Part shown: positions 1 through 12,800 of the stretch, piece by piece
Layout of the letters: each line of letters starts with the position of its first letter
Numbering within the stretch: position 1 is the first letter of the stretch
From: Bugula neritina
Taxonomy: Eukaryota > Bryozoa > Gymnolaemata > Cheilostomatida > Bugulidae
Assembly: GCA_964035545.1 (NCBI GenBank)
Contig: OZ037772.1
Location: 11,473,818 to 11,537,817, forward strand
Direction: 5' to 3'
DNA length: 64,000 nucleotides
Notes under the pieces: generated by a model
What the model saw: the letters and a program-made list of their open reading frames with translations, nothing else
What the model was told of the DNA's origin: nothing
Databases searched by the model: none
Made by a program: the position numbers and the translations under genes

Positions 1-82
1 TCATTGGGATCATATGAGGTATGTCTATCACATTTGAATTATCCAATCATTACTTAGATAACATAACTCTGTCCGGCTTTTA

Positions 83-3000
83 TCACAATCTGGTTTGTTC
101 TGAAGAATTCTCCCCCTCAACGTCTGCACTGTCGTTATTATTCATAGTTTGCTCCAGGAGATCTGGTATGGGAGGAGCTTTCTTCTTGTTACTTCTGGTT
201 GGCTTTAACGGGTTGTCTCTGATCTACAATACACCGAGTTGAAAAGACATCAAATAAGACACATGTTTATGCTTTTAACAAATTTATAAGGAATTTTCAA
301 AAGATTTGTGTCTCTGTGTTAATAGTTGTCTTCTCATGTTTGGGTATTGTGATATTAGAATGATAGAGGAATTTAGCACAGGTTTGTCCTCCGTAAAGAT
401 CTACTCACCGTTCCTTCAGGGTTATTATCTGGCATCTCTTCAGATGACAACAGATCTCCGTACAGGACATTAATTACTGCTTCTTGCTTCTTGGCCGGCT
501 CGAACGAATCCATTTCTAACTTCTTATCGGATTTCTTTTTGTTGCGTCCTTTAGATACTAAAACACAACGTCATGTGATGTCAAGTGTTGGAACCTATAG
601 CAGCGTTTTGCTTTCTCATATAAATATCGCAGGGTATAATTAACAATAACAAAGCTATGTCAGCTGCAGGTTGACCTGGACAGAGAAGTTCTTCTGCTAA
701 AGTCTACTCGACATTTTCATTGTCTTGTATTTTATTAAACCGTTCTGGTTTCAGCTGTAGTTGATAAATAATTTTTAGTAATAATTTATGCTATATTTTC
801 AAATCATTCTAGTTCAAGCTTATTTTGATTAATTTTTTTTAATACTAGCCTCTACCAAATTATTCTGGTGCAAGATTTATTTGGTAGATAAGTTTTAGTA
901 CTAGTTCATGTCATTTACCATTCTGGTGCAAGCTTTGGTTGGTATATATCTGGTGCCTAGCTTCTACCTTACCTAACCCAAAGCCTACCTGAATACCTGA
1001 GACTCACCTGAACCTTTCTCGAATAGTGAATGGTCTATCTCTCCTAGCACGTCATCCTCTTCCTGGTTGGTGGATGCCAGAGGAAGTTGTATACCATTCA
1101 GACTGGCCGGTCCTTGTCTGTGGTAGAGAGGTCTCAAGGTCGGGTCGTCTTCCAGGTCTTCGTTTAGGTTCACACCGTGAGTGCCTATCGTTAGCGGGAT
1201 TTCTAGTGCCAAGTTATCTTTGCTACAAGAGATTTAAAAACTGATTTGTATTAGACACTCGGTCATAGAAACTTCTGGAAAGTTATTTATAACTGCTGAA
1301 AATAGAGATTCGGGAGATTCAAAATCACGCAGTCATGAAAAGTTCTAGAGCATCTTGCTTTATCTGAAATCAATTTCTAACCGGTGAAAATTTCTCGAGA
1401 CTTTAAATATAAAAGTAGTTTAGAAATCAACCACTGCATGTCTTTATTTAAGTATGCATTTTCTTTTTTATAAATTATATATTCATATCATTGCGTGGTA
1501 CTCACTGTTTAGGGTTGTAGTTCATTTGTACTTTGAACACAAGCATGTATGCTAGGTGAATGATGTCACATCCTTCTAACCCCGACTCCGGTATGTAAGG
1601 TGGTATCGTCAGTCGTATGTCGTTCCATCTTCTTCCTTCTCCTTTCTCTATCGCATACTGGTCTGCGTGTTTACTTATTGTCTGTAACATAATACACTTC
1701 TTCTTGAAACGACTGATTTTGGCAACTTTATATCCAAAAGATACTAACATGATGTAACTTGTTTTCGGTTTCATTTAAAATTTGGGTTCTCTAATCTTGT
1801 AACACGAATCAATGACTGGTGAGAGATAGAGAACTATGTACTCAGCTTTCATTTCTAAGCATGGGACGGGCATCTGATTATTACATGTATAAGATACAGT
1901 CCTGAATATAGTTTTTTTACTTTTACTGGTACTTTTACGAGCGAGACATGTTTACCTGGGAGACGTGTTTACCTGGTAGTTTTGAATGAATGAACTGCTG
2001 GCTGAAAATCTGGACACCATAATAATGGCCGCCTCTAAAGATGTGATCTCTAATGATGACCCATTCGTGACCTGCGTATAGAATGAATAATTGACCTTTA
2101 GTATTGATTTTACTCGGGCAACTTGTAGTCTTGCAATGTAGGAATAAAATGTGATGTTTTAGTCATCAAGGGAACAGTTTTAATAAACAAAATACTGCAA
2201 CATCAAATGCAATTTCTAAAAAAAATAGTTTTTCTGCCACTTTTCACAGATTTAAAATCTTGAAATAAATTGAATTCATCGAGCAGGTAGAGATCATGTT
2301 ATATAAACTTTTTTATAGGCTCAAAATTATCTCATGAATGCATCATGTAAATAACATTTTTTGCAGATATTATATTTGTTGTCTTCTTACAAGACATATT
2401 ATTTAGTCTAAACCTAACCAATCATTTAAAAATTAGTTAAACTTACGTCTACATTTAATTTTAAATCTTCGCCAGGAGTGAAACTTCGTCTGTTGATTTT
2501 GACGAAAGCAGTCACTTTTCCGCCACACAGACATGCGGCTCCTATTCTTTGTGTATGACTCACTTCATATGGCTGAAAGCAGACGACAAGATATTCACGT
2601 GTGCGAGGTTTCTGTGTGAGATAGCTACAGATAGAAGTATTACTCATAGTATTTATATCTGTGTGAGGCATGAAACCATGCCTGAGTAGTTTTAGTCAGA
2701 CACACATGAAGGGAAATAACTCCTAGTGTCTAGTAGTAAGGCGGTAGTCCAGGCGATTCTGGGCTCGAATCCCAACCAGGTTATTGGTGATGTTAGGGGA
2801 AGTCACAGTTACCCCTGTATTACAACACCCATCTTACTAACACCGTGAGAGCACAGTCTAAGGCCTCCTGAAACAATCACTCAGGTTTCTTATAAGGGCT
2901 GCAACGTTAAATGAAATATATCTCTCAAAATCGGATCGAAGTGATTTTAAATTCAGTGCATTCATACTAAATTATAGTTCAACTGGGAGATTTTTTCCCT

Positions 3001-4554
3001 CCTAGGAATACTATTGCATAGTTACATATATAAAGCTTCTCTTTTAAAATTACTAATTCTAAAAAGAATAGTCCAATAGTTATTTGTCAAATTTCTCTCC
3101 CAGAATTACTAGTAGCTGTATGGCTGAATAGTTACTTGTAAAGTGTTGGGTTCGAGTGAGAGGTCATATCTACGGAGCACCAGGAACGGCTCGTTGGTAA
3201 TCATGGCGTCTGCTGCGAACTTCCTGTCTGGGCGGAGCTGAGCTTTGATTAGATAAGTGACGCTGCCGTACTTGCCAATGTAGGAGCTCGGGAGGCTGTC
3301 GCTCAGCTGACAGTAGAACGGGAACTCGTTGACGCCGACCTCTAGTTCTATTGACCCTGAAATGGCTGCCGCTAAAACAGGAAACGCAGCGATGGCTGCT
3401 GATTTTCACAAAACTGGTTGAGAAAGTGAAGTATTGCATTGTAATACTAGCAGCTTAATTTCTTATCTCTTTACTAAAGTCAGACCTGCTTCAGCTGTGA
3501 TGTAATTTTACCAACAGATTAAATCTTGCATAATTTTTTTTATTTTTACCCAGTTGATAAAATTTTGATATTTTCCCCTTAACTTTTAATTAAAAAAGAA
3601 ATGTATGCAAATGTTAAAAAATAAGGTTTTAATAACAGGAAAAAAGGTGTTTACATAGGAAATGGCTTCTCCAACTGCAGCAGCCTTTTAAGAAAAATTT
3701 AATAAATCATTATAAAATTATAAAATAAATAAAAAGTTTCATAAACAGATACTACACCTAGTATCTATCATACTATAACTTACATTGTATAACATTCTCA
3801 GTGTGATCTAAGTATATCTCATGTGATTTGAACTTGTTCACTCCCTTTACAGCTTTCTGCTGCTCCCAGATCACATTCCCTTCCCCTTGTAAGGTGATCA
3901 ATATCTGCTGCACCTACAAACGTACTCTCACGTGTTTCCTGCCATAGTTTGAAGTTCAAGTTACCAACATTACTATTTGAAATTTGGGAAGGCAGCAATA
4001 CAATTATTTAGTTGTTCTCAAAGCTTTACCACACCTTAAGATTCTGTACAATGTGGTAGACATCTTTTTGATTAGCAAGATTAGTGATGAGTCACTTGAC
4101 TTGATCCTTAGAGAAGATAACACTTATATTTGTATAATTTCTTAGTCAATATCAATATCTCTATTCCAACTTTCTCTAATTTTCTCTAATTATTCCTTAT
4201 TTGACTTGGTTATTTTTATTTTATGTGAAATTTCTTTACTACTGATTACTCAAGGTGTGACCAAAGTGATTCACTAGTTCTAACTCCTATTCTGACTGGT
4301 TAGTTGTAACACCCACTGTGATTGGCTAGTAAATATACATAGTTTTTGAATGGTTATAACACCTACTGTGACTGGCTAGTTAGTACACATATTTATTGGC
4401 TATATGTAACACCTACTGTGATTGGCTGTTCACAGGTGACCACCACCACCCCCTTCATCATCTCCCCTGGAACATACTGATACTGCTCATCTATGTCATG
4501 TTCCAGAACAATCTCAAAGCTCTTTACCTTCTGCCTTCTGAATGTCTCACTCAT
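83..4554 (-). CDS. Arrestin-domain-containing protein (alpha-arrestin), 9 exons
   Basis: Exons (minus strand): 4554-about 4441, 3913-3784, 3356-3136, 2572-2447, 2071-1973, 1681-1506, 1222-1008, 557-409, 223-83. Phases agree and total 1371 nt (456 residues plus stop). The first exon reads MSETFRRQKVKSFEIVLEHD, the first beta strands of an alpha-arrestin, followed by a PGE turn. Exon 3 has the arrestin-N signature FPFYCQLSDSLPSSYIGKYG followed by SVTYLIKA. Exon 4 has CLCGGKVTAFVKINRRSFTPGE, the start of the arrestin-C domain (a cysteine-rich CLCGG followed by the PGE loop). Exon 7 has the conserved EIPLTIGTH. The tail is Lys/Asp/Glu-rich with PPIPDL; I saw no PPxY motif, which many ARRDC proteins use to bind NEDD4-type ubiquitin ligases. 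Family members are adaptors that link membrane cargo to ubiquitin ligases. The donor of exon 1 is weak (GTCACC), so its end is uncertain. Which ARRDC paralogue this is cannot be told. Confidence 0.88.
2705..2920 (+). repeat. tRNA-derived SINE copy (degenerate)
   Basis: Contains a tRNA-like B box (GGGCTCGAATCCC) followed by the phrase 'ttattggtgatgttaggg', which recurs in the other SINE copies of this window ('cattggtgatattagga' at 45430). It lies in an intron of the arrestin-domain gene. It does not fold as a complete tRNA, so it is not called as a tRNA gene. Confidence 0.55.
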
Positions 4555-6863
4555 TTTCTGCAGATTACAGTTTATATGCAGACGGCAAGCTTGCCTTCTA
4601 CAGATTGCACTCTCTAATTGAAGAAATCTCTCTTTAGTTTTCTCCTGATTTCGGTTTTGCTTTCCACTTCTTTCACTGTGCTTAGAGTCGGATTTTAAGG
4701 CAGTTGTAGCTTTGGAATCTGTAAGTCTGACGCTCTTTTAACTATCCTTTAGCTTCAGTTTATCAGGAGTTATAATTATAAAGATTCGCTGGTCTCTCCT
4801 CTTTATTCTGCAAAAATTAGAATTGGTTTAAAAGTTTGAAAGCCTATATCTTTAATTTACGTATGTTTTCAATGGCAGCAAATTGCTATTCAACCTGATT
4901 ATTTAATCTCCTAAATTCACCAAATTTAGGTAAAAATCAGCTGAATATGTTATGAGAGTTTATATCAAGCCCCTGACTAGAACATGCAGCTAGTATAACT
5001 ATTTCACTCAGGATGAATACGTTGGTATTGTCATGTGGGAGTGAAAAGAATTTCATAACAATTATTATTGATTCTTTGTTCACGACTGACTGCACCTTTT
5101 GAATCTCCATCAAATGGCCACATCAACGGCAGTAAAAGTAAACAATGATGTATAGAAACACTCTCTCACTGCAAGCTGTGCTGCATTGCTCAGTTATATG
5201 TTTGGTTAAAAACAAGATGAAGATTTCTTGTAACTTTAGCATGTGTAATACATGTAGATTAGCATGTAATAGGGTCTTATGGCTGTGTGATGTGACAAAT
5301 AATAATATAATTATTGTTATTTATTCTCCCAACAGGCTGTAACACATATTTTAACATTCTTCTGTAATGCTAAACATAATCCCAGATATTCTATGCCTGA
5401 AGCTGTAGCTAAAATATATTTCAATATTAAACAATTTTGTTCACCCTTCCACCTCATACTCTATGCTAAGTATTTATAGTATATAGCTACGTTACCTAAT
5501 GATAACGCTTAACTGAACACCCTTTTCTATGTAGATTTTGTATGAATTAGATAAAATAGAAGTAAAGCTTTAAATGTTACAGCTATGTCATATTTTGCTG
5601 CCTAAAAAGATATAGTCATAGCCAACAATGTAAATATATGTCCACAATATATACACACCAATAGTAAATAATTATAATGTTTTATCCCTAACACTGTAAC
5701 AGGTATACTACTACAGTACTAGTAATGTTAATTTAGTAATAGACTGTAAGAACCTACATATGGATCAGCTATGAATTCCAGGCTTGTTATCTAAAGTTAT
5801 TCTATGAAAGCACACGCTAGTCTACAGTATAAGTAGTAACCTCACACTACTGAGTGCCACGCCTACTTAATACAATATAGATAACGCAATGCTACCACAC
5901 CCACACTCACCTGTATTCAGTTGACACTCTTACCCAGGTACTTGTAGCTTGTGCTAGTACTTTTTACTAATAGTTATGTAACTATGACTATTAGCACTAG
6001 TTGAGTAGTACTCTAGACTCACTGCTTCTATATACCTGCTAGTCTCTACTCTGAATAACTTGTACTTCGTTTCACTCAGCTCTCTGTTGCACAGGCCACT
6101 TGACTCTATTGTTCAAACAATACTCGTATTACAATACCTCAGTCTATGCTTGCTTCACGGCAGTGTGGGTGGAGTGAATACCTACCCGAGATTTGAACAA
6201 TATCTGTTGAAAATAGCCTTTGTTCTTTAGGAAAAGATTTATTTCCAGTTAGTAGTGTTGCTGTTATAGCTAGAGTTGAGATAGGTTAAGCTGAAGCTAT
6301 ACCTACTTATACGCACCTTTTACTTCATGCCAATGGCTTTTAATATGGTTAAGATATTCTAAACTTTAGTAGGTGTTATTGCTTTTAGTTATTCATCATT
6401 TTCTGTATAGAACTCATTGTTACTTCTAGATATCAATGGAAGCTCAGAATATATTTCTAAGACATATATTATTTTTAAGTTTTTATTTCAATCAACATTT
6501 TACCAGTTCCATTAACAACATATTAACATGATGCCACAATGGTAATTGACTAGTTGGCAAAGACTTATTTAAATGTAAGAAGAAAGAATTTAATTCTTTG
6601 AAAATAATTATTGAAGGGAAATGACAACTTCCAATTAAAATTTACATCTTTGGATGATATAAAAACTTTTAGTGCACAATACCTAAAATTTATCACACAT
6701 AATGTTTTTATCTTTCTCGCCACATATGTATATGAAATCAGTACTATACAGTATTTTATTGTTTTACCTCTATTTGATATCTGTAAGACATGATATATTG
6801 AGCTACTCTTCACGTTTGATTACAAGTTGCATGTGGTGTGATGAAGTTTCTATGTTATTACAG
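4555..6863. other. Divergent intergenic region, no gene seen
   Basis: About 2.3 kb between the start of the arrestin-domain gene (minus) and the first recognised exon of the CCDC180-like gene (plus). It must hold both promoters. I found no exon that fits the missing N-terminal part of CCDC180. A weak X-box-like site, GTTACC-TAAT-GATAAC at 5491-5506, has a 4-base spacer and one mismatch, so it is not claimed as functional. The segment 4140-4400 contains loosely repeated 'ctactgtgattggctagt' units. Confidence 0.5.
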
Positions 6864-9800
6864 ACAAGCCACCCTCTCCCAGGAGAAGTTGGGGAGTGTC
6901 TCACCACCGACAAAGGTACTAATTACTACGTCCTGTGTGTAGAGTCTGAAGATTCACAAGGGGACACAACTGCTAGGTATTATATCCACTATACAATCAT
7001 ATTTAGCACTGTGTTCTGATATATACAGTGCTCTTTCCAAATCCCTCAGATTTAGTTCTCACAAAACTCTATAGGTTACGAGAAGGGCTTGAACCCTCGT
7101 TTTGTGGCTTATATAGGGACAGAATGGTCGAATTTAACATATCTGTGAGTTGAATCTGGTACTCTACTATGTGGAAACTCGAGGTTTTAGGACTCGCAGC
7201 TTAATGAGATACGTGGGGGGGAAGCACTGTAACTTATTGAAATTCGGAGGGGGGAGGGGGGAAGAGGGAGCACTGTAACTGTTATTTATAAGAACCTGCT
7301 GCTATCCAATGTTCAGCTGCGGAGAATTTGACGTCAAATCTTTTCACAGAGATGTGTATGAAGATGAAGGTCAAGGAGAAACGTTTCTGACGGAAGTGAA
7401 TCTGGCAGGAATAGCAAAGATCTCTTCACAGAACTATGAGTTCTTGGAGAGTTTTTCTATCTCTCCGGAGTATTTCATCAAACTGAAGCAGTCCATTCGT
7501 CTCAACTTCATCACCTACATGGAGGTAAGAATGTTTATTGCCATCTACTCTGTATATTATGTTGTATTTATTATGTTGTGTTTATTATATAAATTTATTA
7601 TATTGTATTTGTTATATTATATTTATTATATCGTATTTGTTATGTTGTATTGTTATATTATATTGTTATATTATGTTTATTATATTATATTAATTATGTT
7701 GTATTTATTATGTTGTGTTTATTATATTATATTTATTATATTGTATTTATTATGTTGTATTTGTCTGTCTGTGTGTAGAACTGGACGGACGAAGCCATTC
7801 AAAGAGCTCACAGTATCATAGCCGCTAAATCTGATGAACTCAACTCTGAGTTAGAACTCAGGCTACATCTACATGCACCTAGGGCTAGGAGGGCGGAGCT
7901 AGATGTGCACAACGTCAGAGCCGGTGAGCTATTCGCTAGTTTGTATAAGGTCACGGTGTTTTCTCTTCACCCATGGCTGTAGTCCTGGTTGTTTCAAGTT
8001 TGAACTCTGTCACATCGAGTTCTACGTTTAATTCCATATGTTGACCATGTTCTTTCAAGTATCAAAACTAATATTTGAGGTAAACTATAAATTACTCGTA
8101 TAAATTAAAATTAATGTATCAGTGTAAGATGAATGTCAACACTTTGTTTCTGAAAACATTGGAATATAAAAAGAGACATTTGACTCTGTTACTGTTATGA
8201 CTCACTCATACGTCTGCATGTTTTACTCACTCATACGTTTACATGTTCTACTCACTCACATGTCTGCATGTTCTACTCACTCATACGTTTACATGTTCTA
8301 CTCACTCATACGTCTACATGTTCTACTCACTCATACGTCTGCATGTTCTACTCACTCATACGTCTGCATGTTCTACTCACTCATACGTCTGCATGTTCTA
8401 CTCACTCATACGTCTGCATGTTCTACTCACTCACACGTCTGCATGCTCTACTCATACGTCTGCATGTTCTACTCTGTGTGATTTAGCCGAGTTGATGATG
8501 CACAATGAAAGGGTTGTGAGGCACTGCAAGGGTATCAACCAGACACTCGCGGATCTCAAGCTACAGTTTGATAAACTGCTGACGGAACATCAGCTGACTT
8601 TTGACGAGTTCCAGAAAGGAGTGGAGGCGATGGAAGCCGTGGTGTTGAGGGGAAACAAATCCTCAGTGTGAGTTTCTTGTGACGCCTGCAGCGAACACTT
8701 GAGTCTGCGTCTTGTATTGATGATTATAACTATACTGAGTTTGTGTGTTGATTAGCAGTACGCACATTGCTGTACTATATACTTGGCAGTATCCCTTGAT
8801 GAGGGCATAACTTCCAAACCACTCAAATTATTCTCAACAGGTTTTCCGACTAACACTTCACGATGTACAGAATGTTGTTAGTAGAAATGATTAAAAAGAC
8901 ACAGTGTATTTTTCTACTTACAAAATACTTGAACTATTCAAATTGGGGAACATACTCTGCACTAGCAAATGTAGAAGATATCAGTTCACAATAGTTTGAG
9001 GGTCACCTCAACATTGGGAAAACTTTTATAGTAATTTTGAATTATAAATATAAATTTTCTACAGTTTCTATAGAATGTTACATCAGCTATATTAAACATC
9101 GTTTTTCTATTATGTCATGGAAGTTGAATATACATGTTTTTGTCGTGACATAATATATATGTCTATGTGACATATTATATGTTTATGTGACATATTATAT
9201 GTTTATGTACTATGTGATATAACACAGGCTGGTAGAGCAGCAGGCAGCTGTCCAGAAAGCCAAAGAGGGTTTCATGAATGAGATTAGAGTGTCTTTGAGA
9301 ACATTTAGAAGGTCTTTGGACGACACTCTGCAGCTGATGAGAGAGAGCAACGCCATGTTCATCAAATCCTTCAAGTAACTACACACTTTACTGGCTTAGT
9401 CTGAGATCCTATCATGAGGTTTATACATGTTGGGAGGGGTTGATCACCTCTCCAACTCACCCAGCTTCATTACGGTTTACTTGGCGTTGTTTATAACTAA
9501 GTTCTACCCTGCTATGTAGTGTCTTGTGACCGCTCACACTCTATTAGGGAAAATATCTTTCTGTAACTGCATTTTTATATTGTATATTATGTATTATGTT
9601 CTATGTAATATATATCTTATATTGCATATTTTATGCATTATATAGTGTATAGTATGTATTACATCTTATATACTATAGAGTGTATATTACATCTTATATA
9701 CTATAGAGTGTATATTACATAATATATATTATACACTTTAAAGTGTATATTGTATACAGTATACTATACAATACATTTTCATTTCAAGCACAGAACACAA

Positions 9801-12800
9801 ACTTAGTATTCATTCAACATGCCAAACGTCTGCCATAATTTTTTAGACTGTTTTCTGATGGAGGTAACTTCTGTCCGGAGGAAATAGACGTGTTCCGGAA
9901 GAATCTGGACAAGTATTCCCATAAAGTAGACGACTCCGAGGGAGGTATAATGTCGGAGCTGGAGGGTGTAGAAGCCAAGTGGCTGAAGAGAGCCACGCAG
10001 CTGGCGGTAGACTTTGAGGACCGGTTCCGGAACCACATGATCGACTTGGTGTTCATAGAGAGAGTGGCGCGCTGGCTCACCAACACTCAGGTCAAGGTCA
10101 AAGCGGAGGTCGCCGAAAGCAACCAACAGGCCAAAACTCTGGCTCTGCACCTCAATGAGCTGGAGAAGAGAATAGACGCGTGTGAGAAGCCAAACCTGGA
10201 CAAGGAGGTGAGCTGGGGACACGTGTGCTCTAGTTTGGTGTCTCTATATTATACTTAGTTCTGTCACGATACTTCTACTTTGAGGTCTTGATATCAGATG
10301 AGTTACAAAACTTTACTTTACTTTCATCTCCTATCCCACATTGTTATCAAGCTATTAGAAACTTTTAAATCTGCTAAATCTATTTAGTAGAAAAATTAAG
10401 TTTTGTTTCTAGAATACAGCAGTGTGTCAAGACAGCTAGTTGTGTACTTATAAATGATCTCATAACAATATTATATGATATATAATATAATAAAAATATA
10501 ACGTGCAACATAAAAACATAATGTTAAAAAAATCAGTAAAAGTGCAATGATAAAAATAATCCCTAAAACAAGCCTAAATGAATAGAACTAAACTAAACCT
10601 GTTAAAATAAACCCTTCACTGATGTTTTTAGCTTCCACGTAGCTAGTAAAATGTTTTCCCACCCTGATGTGAATATCTCTCTGTTTACAGGTTGTCAGCT
10701 GCTCAGATCTTGTCGCCTCTCTGAAGCCAATATTTACCTCCTTTCACAAGAGAGCCGACTATATTGACTGTAGAATAACTGATAGCTCGGAGACTGGGGA
10801 AACTAAAACTGGTACAGTTCCTAAGCCCTGTAAGTGTTCTACTTCTAATAGCTTTTGATTATATTACATGTATTATTTTACCATAATATTGCACATATAA
10901 TATTCATTATAATGCACTTGTATTATTATAATGTACTATATATTATTTATGACATCATAATTATTTTATTATAATAATTATTACAATGTAGTATTTTTAT
11001 AATATATAATATTTATTATATTTTATTTATTTTAATTCATCATCAATCTGGTATCCATGATTTTGTTTTCAGTGGATGTTTGCTTGCCGTTTAGTTATGC
11101 ACAAAGTTGATTTTGTAACAGCAAGTTATTTGAGTTGTCTGCCCTTTATCTCTGCTAGCCAATACTCTTACATTCCTGTTTGGGGGAAAAGTAAAAGCCC
11201 GTAAACCAAACGACTCAGATGTTCATATCTCTCACTCTACAACTGATATACTATTCTCACCAACTCCACTTTTTCCACTTGCATCCGCGCTACGCTCTAG
11301 TCTAAGCACCGACTCCATATTCTATGGCCATGCCAAGTTTTTGCCAGCCGAGCACTTTGATGCGGACGAAATGGACTCACCACAATTTCCTGTCACCAGT
11401 GAAAAAGATTCATATCACAGCTTCAGTGAGCTAACTGACCAGCCAACCACGTGTGACAATTCTGCTGTGAAGCTCGGTAAAAAGTGTATTGATACTCACG
11501 CAGTAGTTGAGAGGCATAAATATCTGTCTAAGCAAATGATAAAGTCAGTTCACCAGAGTAAGGTGGTGGACACTCCAGCGCAGCCAACCGCAGACGTTCA
11601 GCCTGATGCCGATCAGAAAGACAACTCCAAAGGTTACAATGGCTGCTTGCTAAGCTAATCTGTTGCCGCTTCTATTGCCCAACTTCTGTTGCAGATTCAC
11701 CCTATTATTTCAGAGCCTTTTCCGGAGTTCCATGTTCTTAGCTTTACTTACCATTTTGTTTATATGATTGTATAGGTTTTGTTTTACTGCGTACATTTGA
11801 CGAGTGTGTGGTATTGTCTGCTTACAGCAAAAGTGGGTTTTGCTGACACAGCTCCCCCTGGTCTCTCCTCTCTCGCTCCTTCCGGCCCGACAGCGCTTAC
11901 TGGTGGTGGAGGGAAACAGAAACAAGCCGTGGAGGATCCCACTGTGACAATAGTGAAAAATATTTACAAGTAAGATAATTATATATTATAGTTTCATAAA
12001 ATGGGCTAACTGTTTTTAATAAGCAGTCATAGTGTACTTGGTTATCAGTCATAGTCCACTCGGTCATCAGTCATAGTTCACTCAGTTATCAGTCATAGTT
12101 CACACAGTTATCAGTCATAGTTTACTCAGTTATCAGTCATAGTTCACTCAGTTATCAGTCATAGTTTACTCAGTCATGAGTCATAACTCATTCTTCTTGC
12201 ATGCATACTGCAGCTGACCATTTGGGATAAAACAATTGTTCATGAAGTGTTTGTCCAGCAAACCAACTCTTTTTTGCTTCGCCTTCTAGATTTTTCTTTT
12301 TGAGATTGTTTGTACATTGCAGAGTTGTCTCTCCTTAATCTCATTTGCCTTTCTCTACTCTAGAAACTATCTGATGCAGCAAGAGAACCAGCTAATTCAC
12401 TCACTCTTCCACTCTAATAAGTATCATTCTCACAGCTGTGATTCCAGTGGCAAACCTTCATTCTCATCTCACACTCACCAAGCACCTGTTCATGATCATC
12501 ACTCGCATGTCTCGCCTAGTAAAACTAGTCACCAGTCTAAGGGGGCACCTGTTGACAGCCATCAGCCATATGCTGCGCATAAAGCCCTTTCTAGCCAACA
12601 GTCACAAAAATTACATCGTCGTAAATCTTCAAAAGGACAGGAAGACAGGTGTTTGATCCCAAAGCCTGGGGGCAGAAGACGCCAGTCACACAAAACTAGC
12701 ATAGAGAGTAGAGAGTTAAAGTGTCCAGCGGACGAAGTGAATGATCTGATAAACTGTACTCACACCCATCAGCTGCCTCCCAACTCCTTGCAGCGAACTC

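Noticed and set aside
985-1244. Plus-strand frame at the arrestin gene
   Set aside because: Antisense of the exon 1222-1008, which carries the conserved EIPLTIGT motif.
5145-5342. Small frame as the missing N terminus of the CCDC180-like protein
   Set aside because: Composition is random-like (Cys, Asn, Ile), without heptads or fitting splice sites.
5491-5506. X-box near the CCDC180-like gene (GTTACC TAAT GATAAC)
   Set aside because: Spacer is 4 bases and one core position mismatches; too weak to claim.
7525-7821. Tyr/Ile-rich extension after the exon ending at 7524
   Set aside because: It begins after a clear GTAAGA donor and follows an AT-rich repeat; a membrane protein reading is compositional.
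8197-8481. CRISPR-like array of 25-bp direct repeats
   Set aside because: The repeats are head to tail without unique spacers and lie in an intron; it is a minisatellite.
9803-10222. Minus-strand frames opposite exon 6 of the CCDC180-like gene
   Set aside because: Shadows of a strongly coding plus-strand exon with clear splice sites and conserved motifs.
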